A DNA stretch of 64,000 nucleotides from Nepenthes gracilis (taxonomy: Eukaryota > Streptophyta > Magnoliopsida > Caryophyllales > Nepenthaceae), in NCBI GenBank assembly GCA_033239525.1, contig BSYO01000016.1, positions 3,625,333 to 3,689,332 on the forward strand, read 5' to 3'. Both the position numbers and the translations under genes were made by a program. Positions 1 to 10,264 of the stretch are shown here, in pieces (the stretch's first letter is position 1; every line of letters starts with the position of its first letter). Below the pieces are notes generated by a model that worked only from the letters and a program-made list of their open reading frames with translations, ran no database searches and was not told where the DNA came from.

Positions 1-2631
1 TGAGAGTGTAAATGGTAACATGTATATACAAGTAAAACAAAATCCTAAGCAAAATTAAATGATTTATGAAATAGACCAAAGAATGTGCTTAGATATATTT
101 ATTTAAACCTCTAATCTAGTAAATATATCTAAAAAAAACTCCAAAATCTCCTTCTCTCTTCTTCTTATTTCTCTTTTCTTTCTCTCTCTTTCTTCTCACA
201 CAAAATGACCAATAACAGGCACAAGCAGCCTTAAATATCTAAATTGACACATAAACACTGGTTAGATGTGTATCGGGCGCCACCTAAATATACCGGCGTG
301 CACAAGTACTACATCAGGCGCAGCTTTGATGCTAATATTTTGTCGCTATCCGCACATGAGCATTAATACAAGTGCATCTCAGGCACAATTCTTTCTGCAA
401 CAAATATGCACGAGCACCTCATAAACACCCATCAACTACAGCCTTACTGCCTCAAACACGCATGAGCATGGAGACAAGTGCCAACTTAGGCATTGGCTTG
501 ATTTTTCTGAAATTTGATTTTTTTTTCAAATTTTTATTATATAATTATTTTCCAAATCAATACAATGTACATCATAATGACGTTATAAATTATAAATAAA
601 ATTGGACATTACAAAATATTTATTGATATATTAAAAAACATTAGATACATTGGCAAATATTTCGAGTATTGCGATTTTGCCTCGATAAGGAAATTATCCA
701 TAACGAGGGCCTGAAACTGACTTCTAACCGCCAATATTTTGTATATGGCTGGTATTTCATTTGTGATCAAGCTTGTTGGGGTCAAAGGGACTGACTCTTA
801 AGGCACTACTAATACTGTCGGTTATTTTTTAGCTTTCAATGGTGCTAAACTTAGGAGTGGATTGTTGTTTAATTAGCCAAATAAAATTGTTAGTTAAAAG
901 CTTAGTCTACCACATAATTGTGATTTGCTATATCAGATTTTCAATAAGTGGTGGTTTAATTGCAAAATACCATCATCTATGTATAAGTTTTCAGAATTTT
1001 CCAGGATCTGGTACTTTTTTAATTTTTTAAAATGGGAGCAAAAATGTTATATATTTTCCAGCTGTTGTAATGCAACAAAGTCCAGTATGGAAAAAAGAAA
1101 TAGAAGCATTTTAAGTGTATAGATAAGAAAGTGTTATTTGCAACATGAATTACCTTTAGTAGCACAATGTTTCACTTGCCAAGTGCTTGCCTGTAGTAGT
1201 AGTATGTTTCATCAACTAAGTGCACACGCACGATGCATAAGCGCTTTGTAGGAACACTCGGCCCTTGGACACATGTCACTTATCAGTGGTGGATCACGCC
1301 GGGTGGCCATTATGACTAATCAGTTCCAAATAAACACCCAGAGATGAAATTCTATGACTGTGTCAAATCCACATTTCTTGTAATACATTAGTGTAATTTT
1401 AATATTGATTGGATTCTTAGTCATTAGTTAATATGCTTTTATATATATTATACATATGTGTATATATTTGTATGTTCAAAAAATTTCAAGGAAAAAAACA
1501 GTGGCCAGATTTCTGGGCTTCAATAGCCTTACAAAAAAATCATATAAATATCAAACTGTTACGAGAATGGTAGATCATTTGTTGAGAATCATAAAATTGC
1601 TCACCATACAGTCAATCCCAATGTGTCCACGTATAGTCTTTGCATGTTAAATTTATTTTATAGTGATATGAAATCACAAGTTTAAACCCCAGAAATATAA
1701 ATATTTGACTTAAGCAATAATTTTCTCCAGTTTAATAAAACTGTTGGAGCGTTGCAGAATGCAAATAATGAAATTACTTACCCCCAAAAAATGTGCATAT
1801 ATATATACATATATATTTATTTGTTTGATTGTTTATTTAGGTCAGAGCCATTTTGCTTAGATGTCTCAGCGTAAACAAATCAAATTAATCCTAAGTTTTC
1901 CAATAACTTCCGTGCCTGAATCAAATAATGTTAAAGATGAATGAATATATATGCCAACCTCTCAAGTCCGACGACAAAAAAAAAAGGCGCATTCTTAGGG
2001 TACCTCTCCATTTTCAAATGCAAAAGTAGAATCCGCTGCGATCGGTTGAATTCGTAACTTCTGATTTCGCCGCTCGTGATTTGAGATTATGGAGACCAAA
2101 AGAATAACTGAATGGGAAAGCTTGCAAGTTACCATCGGCGTCAGATTCTCTCTCCCTGAAAGGCGCGTAGTTCTGCAATGCTGCTTGATTTGACGGAAAG
2201 GAGGGAATAGGTAGCTAGCTACAAAGAGAATCGTCGAGAGTGAAACAGAAATTGTTCCGTGCGAGAAATCCATCCACTCAATCTGGCGAACCACCCACTC
2301 CCCCACCCCCCCCCCCACTCCGGTTGAAAATACGATCCCATCGGTAGCCCAAGAAACACCGATTTCATGTTTCATTGAATCTTTTCTTAGAAACCCAAAA
2401 TTGACAGGGAACTAACAAGCAGCAGCAAACCCATAGACGACACAAACTCCCCCAAAATCAACCATGAACACAAAATCGAACATTTCAAATTAAATAAACT
2501 TCCGATTTACTGAAAAAAAAAAAGGCCCAAATTAGGCCGGCCGCACATTGTCGTGAGATCCGAAAAATCTAGATATGTGTTTGATGAACAAACAAAAAAT
2601 TAATGCTTAACCTCAATTTTTTATTCCTAAT
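1..2631. other. intergenic DNA, no supported gene
   Basis: AT-rich sequence with short, low-complexity reading frames only. A less AT-rich block at about 1990..2560 has a 126-codon minus-strand open frame (1995..2375), but its start is a C/G homopolymer and it has no recognisable domain. It could be an untranslated leader or exon of a gene whose rest I cannot find. TE-1 is inserted directly after this block. Confidence 0.5.
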
Positions 2632-2636
2632 AAAAT

Positions 2637-3728
2637 TATGCGTCATTGGATTTGAATTTCGAACAGATTCGGGCTGATCTGCTTGTTTGGTTCTAACCCT
2701 ATTCATCGAGTTTGGATCCTACACACTACTAAAACAAATAGGATGTCAGTGTATACGCGAAAAGTTGTCCGACCGAAAACACTTCGACGCTCAAATCAGT
2801 AAACAACCTTCGAAATCTGGGAATGTGACTGGAAATGAGAATTGAGAGGGAGAGTATAAGAATACGTAGTTTCCAGATGAAGGAGAGGCAATGTCGTCTC
2901 TTGAATCTGGACGGTAGGTGAAGGCAGTAGGCGTTTGTCAACAGGAAGAGCACTTGTATGCCATTGATTTGTGTTTTTTTCTCTTAGCACGTTAGGATAT
3001 TTTGCACAGAGAGAGAGTACGAAATCGTCCTGGACTGCATAGTCGAGAGCGTATGTTTGTGTAGTAGAGAGCGCAGTAGTAGGCGTTGTGTGAATAGTTG
3101 TTCGCGTGCCCTGAACGAAGACCCTAAGGCTCATTTTAATGGCAGTAGGGTGATCTTCTTTGGTTGGAAGGTGTGATTCCCTGCGCCATATTTAGGCGGC
3201 TTTCCCTGTAAGGAAGGCACGAGTTGCCTAATTAGCTGGGATTGCTTCCTTCCCTGGCGGGTAGCGGCTTTCCAAACTGTCCACCTTCATTTCATGCACT
3301 TTACCGTTGGAAAGCTCCAATTGGCAGAAAATCGAAAAAATTTGGCACCTTCCTTATGAGAATAGCGTTGATTTTGTCAATATAATTTTGAGTGTTGGCT
3401 GAGTTTGTGGAAAGAGTTGGTCAGGGAAAGAGTCGTTGCTAACCGCCTGTTGGAGCGTTGACCCAAGTGGGCCAGGCCCGTGAAAAGTCTTTTTATTCTT
3501 GGCATGTTACTACAGTGATCCTGGTTAATGCACAGGTTGACCGTCTTGAGCGCGAGTAGGCCGCCTGCCTGTGCCTCAGTCGGTCAACGCTGGCGTTGAC
3601 CATCTGACACGTGTTTGGGCCTTACAGGAATTTGGTTCTCATTTCCTGTTGGGCCAACATTAACTGTCCAACAGTGGATCTAGGCCGCCTTTGACTATTG
3701 GGCTAGCCCATTTACAGTATACCCATCA
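2637..3728 (-). repeat. TE-1 3' LTR
   Basis: Aligns along its length with 12004..13010. In element sense it starts TGATGGGTATACTG and ends near GACGCATA, a decayed form of the CATCA end kept in the other LTR. It retains two GC-rich stretches (around 3450..3475 and 3541..3605) that the 5' LTR lacks. A minus-strand TATA-like motif (CTAAATATGG) lies near 3184..3200. Confidence 0.9.
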
Positions 3729-3744
3729 CTAGCCCCCACGCCGG
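3729..3744 (-). other. TE-1 polypurine tract
   Basis: Read on the minus strand, the tract GTGGGGGCTAG directly precedes the LTR start TGATGGG. This is the expected plus-strand primer position of an LTR retrotransposon. The same arrangement is seen in TE-3 (ATGGGGGGCTAA) and TE-4 (TAGGGGGCTAG). Confidence 0.8.
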
Positions 3745-3848
3745 TGACCAGAATTCTGGCATCTGGCATGTTCATGATGGGATGTTCCTCACTGTCCTTT
3801 GCCGCTTGAAAATTTTGGAGAACTTCACGAAAGGGTGAGGCGTTGACC

Positions 3849-4075
3849 GAATATATTGACCGTCCTGGTTAGATTTCGGGAAGAAAAGTTGGCCGGATCT
3901 GTTGACCGTCTTTGGTTAGATCCGGAGAAGAGAGTCAATCGGATCTGTTGACCGTCTTTGGTCAGATCCGGAGAAGAGAGTCAACCAGACCTGTTGACCG
4001 TCTTTGGTCAGATCCGGAGAAGAAAGTTGATCGGGTCTGTTGGTCATCTTTGGTCAAATTCTGGAGAACTTTGTA
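3849..4075. repeat. 46-bp tandem repeat, about 5 copies
   Basis: A 46-bp unit containing TTGACCGTCTTTGGTCAGAT and CCGGAGAAGAGAGTCAA recurs with ggatct-type landmarks at 3895, 3941, 3987 and 4033, plus a more diverged copy before. It lies between the TE-1 purine tract and the aORF remnant, where TE-2 and TE-3 have the aORF promoter and N-terminal domain. I see no equivalent in the other elements. Confidence 0.85.
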
Positions 4076-4099
4076 TGCGCCCTAAGTGACGTGTGGCCA

Positions 4100-5663
4100 T
4101 TAGCGAGCCTGTGAGCTGCCGGCGGAGGCGCAGGAGCCGTTAGTCGACTCACCAACCATGCAGCTGCCGGCTGAGCAGCCGGTGATTGACCTTGATCCTC
4201 CTGCGGCTACAGTGGAGGCCGTCGCTGGGAAGCCTGTTGTCATAGCGGACGAGATTGATGAGGGGCTCCTAGAGGACATCCTGGAGGAGGCCATCGGCAG
4301 CTCCGCTCGAGAGGGCATTGCTTCCAGCCCGCCGCCGCTGGAACCAGACTTGGAGGCCGAGCCTAATAGGCCGAGAGATCGGGCCCAGGAGGTATAATTT
4401 TCTGTGATGCTTTCTGCGCAACTTCTCCTTTAAAGTCTCTGATTTGTTTTGTTCTTTGGTGCAGAAGGAGAAGGTGCTGGCTACCATTGCAAAGGTAGCC
4501 GTTAGTCGACTCACCAACCATGCAGTGCTACTGAGCGGCCCGGTGATTGACCCGATCCTCCCGCGGCTATGGTGGAGGCCGCCGGGAAGCCTTGTTGTCG
4601 AGCGGGACGAGATTGATGAGGGGCTCCTAGAGGACATCCTGGAGGAGGCCATCGGCAGCTCCGCTCGAGAGGGCATTGCTTCCAGCCCGCCGCCGCTGGA
4701 ACCAGACTTGGAGGCCAGGCCTAATAGGCCTGAGAGATCAGACTGGGAGGTATAATTTTCTGTGATGCTTTCTGCGCAACTTCTCCTTTAAAGTCTCTGA
4801 TTTGTTTTGTTCTTTGGTGCAGAAGGAGAAGGTGCTGGCTACCATTGCAAAGGTAGCCGTTAGTCGACTCACCAACCATGCAGCTGCCGGCTGAGCAGCC
4901 GGTGATTGACCTTGATCCTCCTGCGGCTACAGTGGAGGCCGTCGCTGGGAAGCCTGTTGTCGTAGCGGACGAGATTGATGAGGGGCTCCTAGAGGACATC
5001 CTGGAGGAGGCCGCCGGCAGCCTCCGCCGAGAGGGAATTGCTTCCAGCCCGCCGCCGCTGGAACCAGACTTGGAGGCCAGGCCTAATAGGCCTGAGAGAT
5101 CAGACTGGGAGGTATAATTTTCTATGATGCTTTCTGCGCAACTTCTCCTTTAAAGTCTCTGATTTGTTTTGTTCTTTAGTGCAGAAGGAGAATGTGCTGG
5201 CTACCATTGCAAAGGTGATTAACCAGCGGGACGGGGTGATCTCTGACAGGGAGGCAGAGATCGCTTGGCTGGACGTGAAGTTGGCGGCTTCGGGGGCGGA
5301 GCACCGATCGGATGCCGCCGACTTGCAGACCGTTTTGGCCGATACAGAGGCCGAGAATGCTAGTTTGAAAGAGAAAAATGCTTGGCTGCGGGAGGAGAAC
5401 GAGCGATCACCGAGCGTCTTAGCTAGCTTGGAGGGCAGCTGATGGAGCTGGAGAACCACCTGAGCCTCCGGATACCCCCCCCCCACGAGATTGAGCAGCT
5501 GATGTGGTCGCCGATGTGGGAAGGGGTCAATATGTGTCGGCGTATTACGCGGCTTATTGACCCTAATTTTTTGGTGGACCTGCTTAATATGTCAAACAGG
5601 TCCGCTCAGACCTGCGAAAGTCTCGTGAGGGATCTGCGAGACGGTCAGGCACCGCCTCCCTAG
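4100..5663 (+). pseudogene. TE-1 antisense ORF (aORF), 5'-truncated and rearranged
   Basis: This coding remnant runs opposite to gag-pol. It resembles the TE-3 aORF: linker motif AQEPLVDSPT against PQEPSVGSLA, then SPPPLEPDLEARPNRP against SPPLAPSLGAKPDRP, then a coiled coil containing VISDREAEIAWLD against VISDRDMEIVWLD. The N-terminal gypsy-type domain is missing. A linker-intron-linker cassette is present three times (4136..5216). The last intron would be 5112..5184 (GAG/GT...GCAG/AAG, 73 nt, phase 0). The coiled-coil exon runs from 5185 with a frameshift near 5440, and the final stop is at 5661. If spliced from copy 1, copies 1 and 2 stay in frame but copy 3 hits a stop soon after its start. 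Function of the family product is unknown to me. Confidence 0.75.
4136..5216 (+). repeat. triplicated ~360-bp exon-intron cassette in the TE-1 aORF
   Basis: Three head-to-tail copies start at 4136, 4498 and 4856 with GCCGTTAGTCGACTCACCAA (periods 362 and 358 bp). Each copy holds the acidic/proline-rich linker, a 73-nt intron with GT-AG ends (4392..4464, 4750..4822, 5112..5184) and the first codons of the coiled-coil exon. Copy 2 has small indels just after its start that bring the linker back into frame. Confidence 0.92.
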
Positions 5664-5722
5664 TCTTTTGTCATTTTTTGGTCTTCCCTTTGTATCATGT
5701 ATAATGTAATACATTTGAAAGC

Positions 5723-5728
5723 AATAAA
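5723..5728 (+). terminator. poly(A) signal AATAAA after the TE-1 aORF
   Basis: An AATAAA lies about 60 bp past the aORF stop at 5661, preceded by TGTATCATGTATAATGTAAT, a typical plant far-upstream context. It fits the 3' end of a transcript made opposite to gag-pol. Confidence 0.5.
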
Positions 5729-6057
5729 ATGAGAATTCTCCCACTTTGTGTCTATTTCCTTTTACTACTTTATGCTTGCATGTTTGCTGTACTGAACGAC
5801 CAACTCAGTTGGCTGGCGGCCATAGCATTGTTGCCAAAGGAGTGAAATCCTTAGGTTTTTTTTTGTAGGCGGCGGTGTATGTGTTAGCCGGCCTAATAGT
5901 GGCGGCTTGTGAGTAAAGCCTGATGGCGCTGCCCAAGTGCTGACTTGGGCGGCCAGCCTTGGAGAAGAATTTTTTTTCCTTCGACCATCGTTGACTGATC
6001 ACGCTATCTCATCGTGGAGGAGATCGTTGTGTGTGCTCCGCTAGTCCCCTAAGATTT

Positions 6058-6300
6058 TGACCGCTAACGGGCCACTTGGATGACCAATATTTAGATTCGA
6101 CCACCTATTGGCCGCCTGGATGACCAGAGTTTAATACGACCGTTAATGGGCCGCTCGGATGACCGAGGTTCATACTAGGCCGCTCATGGGCCACCTGGAT
6201 GACCAGGGTTTAAGAACGACCGCTAATGAGCTGCTTGGATGACTGAGATTTATATTCGACCACTTATGGACCGCTTGGATGATCAGGGTTTAGTGACGAA
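6058..6300. repeat. 40-bp minisatellite in TE-1, 6 copies
   Basis: A unit with GGATGACCAGGGTTTA repeats with the GGATGACC core at 6078, 6118, 6157, 6197, 6237 and 6277, so the period is 40 bp. It lies between the end of integrase and the 3' end of the aORF. The same unit in the same orientation relative to the element occurs in TE-3 at 49161..49360. Confidence 0.9.
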
Positions 6301-6489
6301 AGGGTAAAAACCCTCCCGACTTAGGGGCAGTCTAGGTCGGGTAAATCTGCAAGTCAACACATATATATACATGCACACAGGAAAGGGAAGACAGTATGCT
6401 AAGGAAACACTTATTTTGACAAATTAAAACAAGCAGGCGAATGCGTACACTCAATAATGCAAATACATACCTGGGTCCCTTATTGGAAG
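6301..6489. other. spacer between minisatellite and pol end in TE-1
   Basis: Untranslated spacer with a GACTTAGGGGCAG-type stretch followed by AT-rich sequence. I see no other feature. Confidence 0.5.
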
Positions 6490-7810
6490 TTGTATTTGAG
6501 GTGGATCGCGTTCCACGTTTGTGGGACCAACTTTTTGTCCTGGTTTTGAAGTTTGTACACTCCGTTTCATAGGACGGCGGAGACTAGGAAAAACTCTTCC
6601 CAATTAGGGGAGAGCTTGTTGCGGCCGACCAGCTTACCTGTTGCCTCGATAGGACCGGGTCTCTTACATCGAATTGTCACGCCTTTTACCTTTTGTTGTA
6701 GTATCGGGAAATTCGATGTTGGTAGGTCGTTGTCCGTATTCTGACAGCGTCGCGGGCTTCCTCCAACAAGTCTAGGTGTTTCCTAATTTTTTGGGAGTTA
6801 CCCTGTGAGTCAAACGATTCCACCCTAAGACTTGGAAGCCTAATTTTGACCGGGATTACCGCTTCAGTCCCATAGTAGAGGCTAAAAGGGGTTTCGTGCG
6901 TTGGTTTTTTTGGGATTGTTAGGTAAGACCAGAGAACTGAGGGGAGCTCGTCAACCCAGGAACCCCCTGCGTCTTTCAGCTTGGTCTTTAACTCATGGAG
7001 TAGTGTTCGGTTCATAACCTCCACCTGTCTATTCGCTTCGTGACCTCCACTTGTACATTCGCTTGGGGGTATGCCACCGAAGTGTGGACCAGCTTGATAC
7101 CAAAGTTGGCGCAATACTTGGTGAAGCGTTTTCCTGAAAATTAGGCCCCGTTGTCGGTCACGACGACCTCTGGGACACCAAATCTGCAAATAATGTTCTG
7201 GCGAAGGAATTCAAGAGCGTTGTGCCCTGTAATTTTTGCCAGTGGGATGGCCTCGACCCACTTGATGAAGTAGTCGATGTCCACGATGATAAACTTTCTT
7301 TGCCCCATGGCAATGAAAAATGGGTCGAGAATATCGAGCCCCCATTGCGCGAAGGGCTAAGGGGCCTGAAGTGTCTTTAGGTCAGCGGACGGCTAGTTGT
7401 GAAGGTTACTGTGAAGCTGACAGCTTTCACACTTTTTCATAAATTCGAGCGCGTCCTTTTTTCATCGAGGGCCAATAGTAGCCCTGCCACTTGATTTTGA
7501 AGGCTAAGTTTTTTCCGCCAACATGTGCTATGCAAATCCCGAGATGTACTTCGCCCAATGCGTAGTCAGCCTCTTCGAGAGTTAGCCATCGGAGGTATGG
7601 GGTTGAGTAACCACGGCGATATAGCTGCCTATCAACCACAGTATTCCAGCCGGCTGTCTTTTTGATTCGCTTAGCCTTCTCTGTGTCTTCTGGCAATGAT
7701 CCGTCAGCCAGATAGCTAAGATAGGGTGTCATCCAGTTTTCCACTTTGAAAATCTGCATCGCCTCCTGCTTGTCTATATTGGGAGCGTTCAAAATCTCCC
7801 TCATATCTCT
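6490..7810 (-). pseudogene. TE-1 integrase remnant
   Basis: Minus-strand pieces of a Ty3/gypsy integrase. The upstream piece (7427..7804) has LPEDTEKAKRIKKTAGW and a zinc-finger-like stretch with HVGGKNLAFKI and GYYWPSMKK. The downstream piece (6686..7189) has the core end NRQVEVMNRTLL with the catalytic Glu, GGSWVDELPSVLWSY, and ETPFSLYYGTEAVIPVKI. Between them (about 7190..7426) the frame shifts and has stops. Integrase would insert the cDNA into host DNA. This copy is dead. Confidence 0.88.
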
Positions 7811-8323
7811 CGAGTACTATTCTAGATTTTCTACTGCAGCGGCTCTAGCCAGCTGGTCCGCCTTCTAATTTTCAGTTCTGGGAACATAAACCGAGGTTAG
7901 TTTGTCGAAACCTTGGGCGGCCTCCCTCGCCTTTGTCAAGTACTTGGCCAGGTGTGGATTGCTTACCTCAAAGTCTCCGTTAACCTGGTTAACGATTAGT
8001 TCGGAGTCACTGTAGACCGCCAATTTCTTGGCAGAGCACTCCTTTGCTAATCATAATCCGGCTAATAGAGCTTTGTATTCGGCAATATTGTTTGTTGCTG
8101 GAAAATCGAGTCTAAGGGAATACTTCACCTCAAACCCGTCTGGGGCCGTGAGGACCACTCCGGCGCCACTGTCGGCTTCCGTAGACGATCCCTCTACGTG
8201 GAGTACCCACTTTGGAACTCCGTCAAGCTGTACTACGCTTTTTGCAGGTTGTTCTTTGAGAACTGGGGTCGTGGTCTTAACAATAAAGTTGACCAAAGCC
8301 TGTACTTTTACAGCAGATCTGAG
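7811..8323 (-). pseudogene. TE-1 second (archaeal-type) RNase H
   Basis: Minus-strand frame 8051..8296 contains WVLHVEGSSTEADSGAGVVL and NNIAEYKALLAGL, the start of an additional RNase H domain located between the usual RNase H and integrase. An extra RNase H of this kind is a known mark of Tat-lineage elements. The first catalytic Asp reads as Glu here (HVEGSS against HIDGSS in TE-3). The rest of the domain, up to about 7850, is broken by stops. Confidence 0.8.
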
Positions 8324-9560
8324 TTAAAATTCGATATCAAACTTGCCCAACTTGATAGCCCACTTTACCAGTGGTCTAGAAACGTCGGGTTTCTGAAGTA
8401 TATTTTTCAGAGGCTGGTCAATGAGGACCACTACGTGGTGCGCCTGAAAGTATGGCCTTAACTTCCACGCAGAGAATATAAGTGCTAAGGCCAGCTTTTC
8501 TGCGCGTGAGTAGCGGGTCTCTAGGCCGATCAACGTTTTACTCACGTAGTAGACCGGCCATTGAGTTTCGGAGTCTTGGCATATGAGGATGGAATTGAGG
8601 GATACCTCCTACACCGCTAGGTAAAGATACAGCTCTTCTCCACCCTTGGGCGACACTAGCAATAGCGGGCTAGCCAAATACTACTTCAATTCATTGAAGG
8701 CTGTCTGGTGTCCATTGAAACCCGTTGGATTTTGTCCATCTTAGGGTCTTAAAGAAAGGCCGGTACTTGTCCCCAAACTTCACGATGAAGCGGGACATGC
8801 TGCTAGCCATCCAGTCAATCGTTGGACGTACTTTACGCTCCGCGGGGAAGCCATGTCTGTGAGGGTCTTAATCTTCTCTGAGTTTGCCTTAACCCCCGTT
8901 GGGAGACGATGAAACCCAAGAATTTATCAGAGGCTACCCCGAAGACACACTTAGCCTGGTTAAGCTTCATGTGATGCTTGCGGAGCACCTCAAATGACTC
9001 TGCCAGGTCACGGATGTGGTCGCCGGTGACTCTGCTCTTGACGATCATGTCGTCGACGTAGACCTCCATGGTTCGACCAATCTTTTTTTCAAACATCTTG
9101 TTGACTAGTCGTTGATAGGTTGCTCTAACGTTTTTCAGTCCGAAGGGCATCACTTTGTAGCAGTAGGTGCCCTGATCCGTTATGAACGAGGTGTGTTTCT
9201 CATTTTTCGGACTCATCCGGATTTGGTTGTAATCCAAATAGGCATCCATGAAGCTTAGTAGCTCATGTCTGGCCGTCGAGTCAACCAGCAGGTCAATCCT
9301 GGGCAATGAAAAGCTGTCCTTTGGGCAGGCTTTATTAACGTCAGTGAAATCGACACACATCAGCCACTTTTCGTTGCTTTTCTTCACCAGGACGACATTA
9401 GAGAGCCAATTCGGGTAGTGGACTTATCTAAAAAATCCTGCGTCCAACAGTTTCTTCACCTCCTCTCGGATGGCGATTAATTTTTCCACGGAGTAGTTCA
9501 TCCGCTTCTGCCTGATGGGCTTCCGGCCAGGATCAAGCCCCAACTTGACTTTAGTTGGAA
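8324..9560 (-). pseudogene. TE-1 reverse transcriptase and RNase H remnant
   Basis: Minus-strand frame 8833..9387 carries RT blocks CVDFTDVNKACPKDSFSLP, SFMDAY..YNQI, YCYKVMPFGLKN, the active-site YVDDM and KFLGFIVSQRG. Frame 8324..8545 carries the RNase H part with KTLIGLETRYS and QPLKNILQKPDVSRPLVKWA. Stops and a frameshift near 8600..8830 separate them. It copied element RNA into DNA when intact. Homologous to the TE-3 copy at 46079..47230. Confidence 0.93.
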
Positions 9561-9589
9561 TTCCAGGCATGTCTGCTGGAATCGACGTA

Positions 9590-10260
9590 AAAATATCAGC
9601 GTTTCATCGCAGGAACGCGATTAATTCATCACGCAGTGTTCCGGCGAGTAAGCCGCCGATCTGTACACACCTTTCCGATTCTTCCGGGTTCAAGGGGACT
9701 AGATATGTGGCTTCGCCGAATTGCGCTTGCTGTAGGGTTGTCTCGTCTTGATGATTGAGTTTCCCAACTACTCTAGTGCTGCCGCTAGGGGCATTTTGAG
9801 ACATGTAATATGTCCGCCCAATTCTCGGTCGCTTAACACCTCTCCTACACCGTAAGGCATTGAGAACTTCCTCTTGGGGTGTGAAATCGAGGTGACTACC
9901 CCAAACACTATTAAGTATGGTCTGCCTAGTATAGCGTTATAAATAGAGGGCAGGTCTACCACCAAGAAGGTGAGCGTTCGACTCGCTGTTTTTGGATACG
10001 TGCTCAGAGTGGCCTCCAGTTCGATTGTCCGTTGGACGAGCACTGGCTCGTTATCAAGGTCATACAGTAGGCCCTCTGTAGGTTTTAATTGGTTCTTTTT
10101 TAAGCCTAGTTTAAAGAATGCATCCAAGTAAAACAAGTCCTTTGAACTACCATTATCGATAAACACTCGCTTTAACTGATAGTCGATACTACCATCTGAA
10201 ACGAGCGCAGATATAACAAGGGGGTCAGTATAGGGGGACATTACAAGAGTCAAACTATCG
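9590..10260 (-). pseudogene. TE-1 aspartic protease region
   Basis: Minus-strand frame 9768..10253 has the retropepsin-like active site VFIDNGSSKDLFYLD, the flap-like region and AILGRPYL, which corresponds to the conserved ILGR/Ile-Gly motif. The active site is D-N-G rather than D-T/S-G, as in the other copies in this window. The downstream linker to RT contains TLQQAQFGEATYLVPLNPEE. Confidence 0.85.
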
Positions 10261-10264
10261 TCAT

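Noticed and set aside
1995..2375. 126-codon minus-strand frame
   Set aside because: Glycine run comes from a homopolymer, no domain seen, and no continuing exon could be joined with confidence.
4100..4676. Serine-rich minus-strand frames in the TE-1 cassette repeats
   Set aside because: They are shadows of the plus-strand aORF linker and repeat with the cassette.
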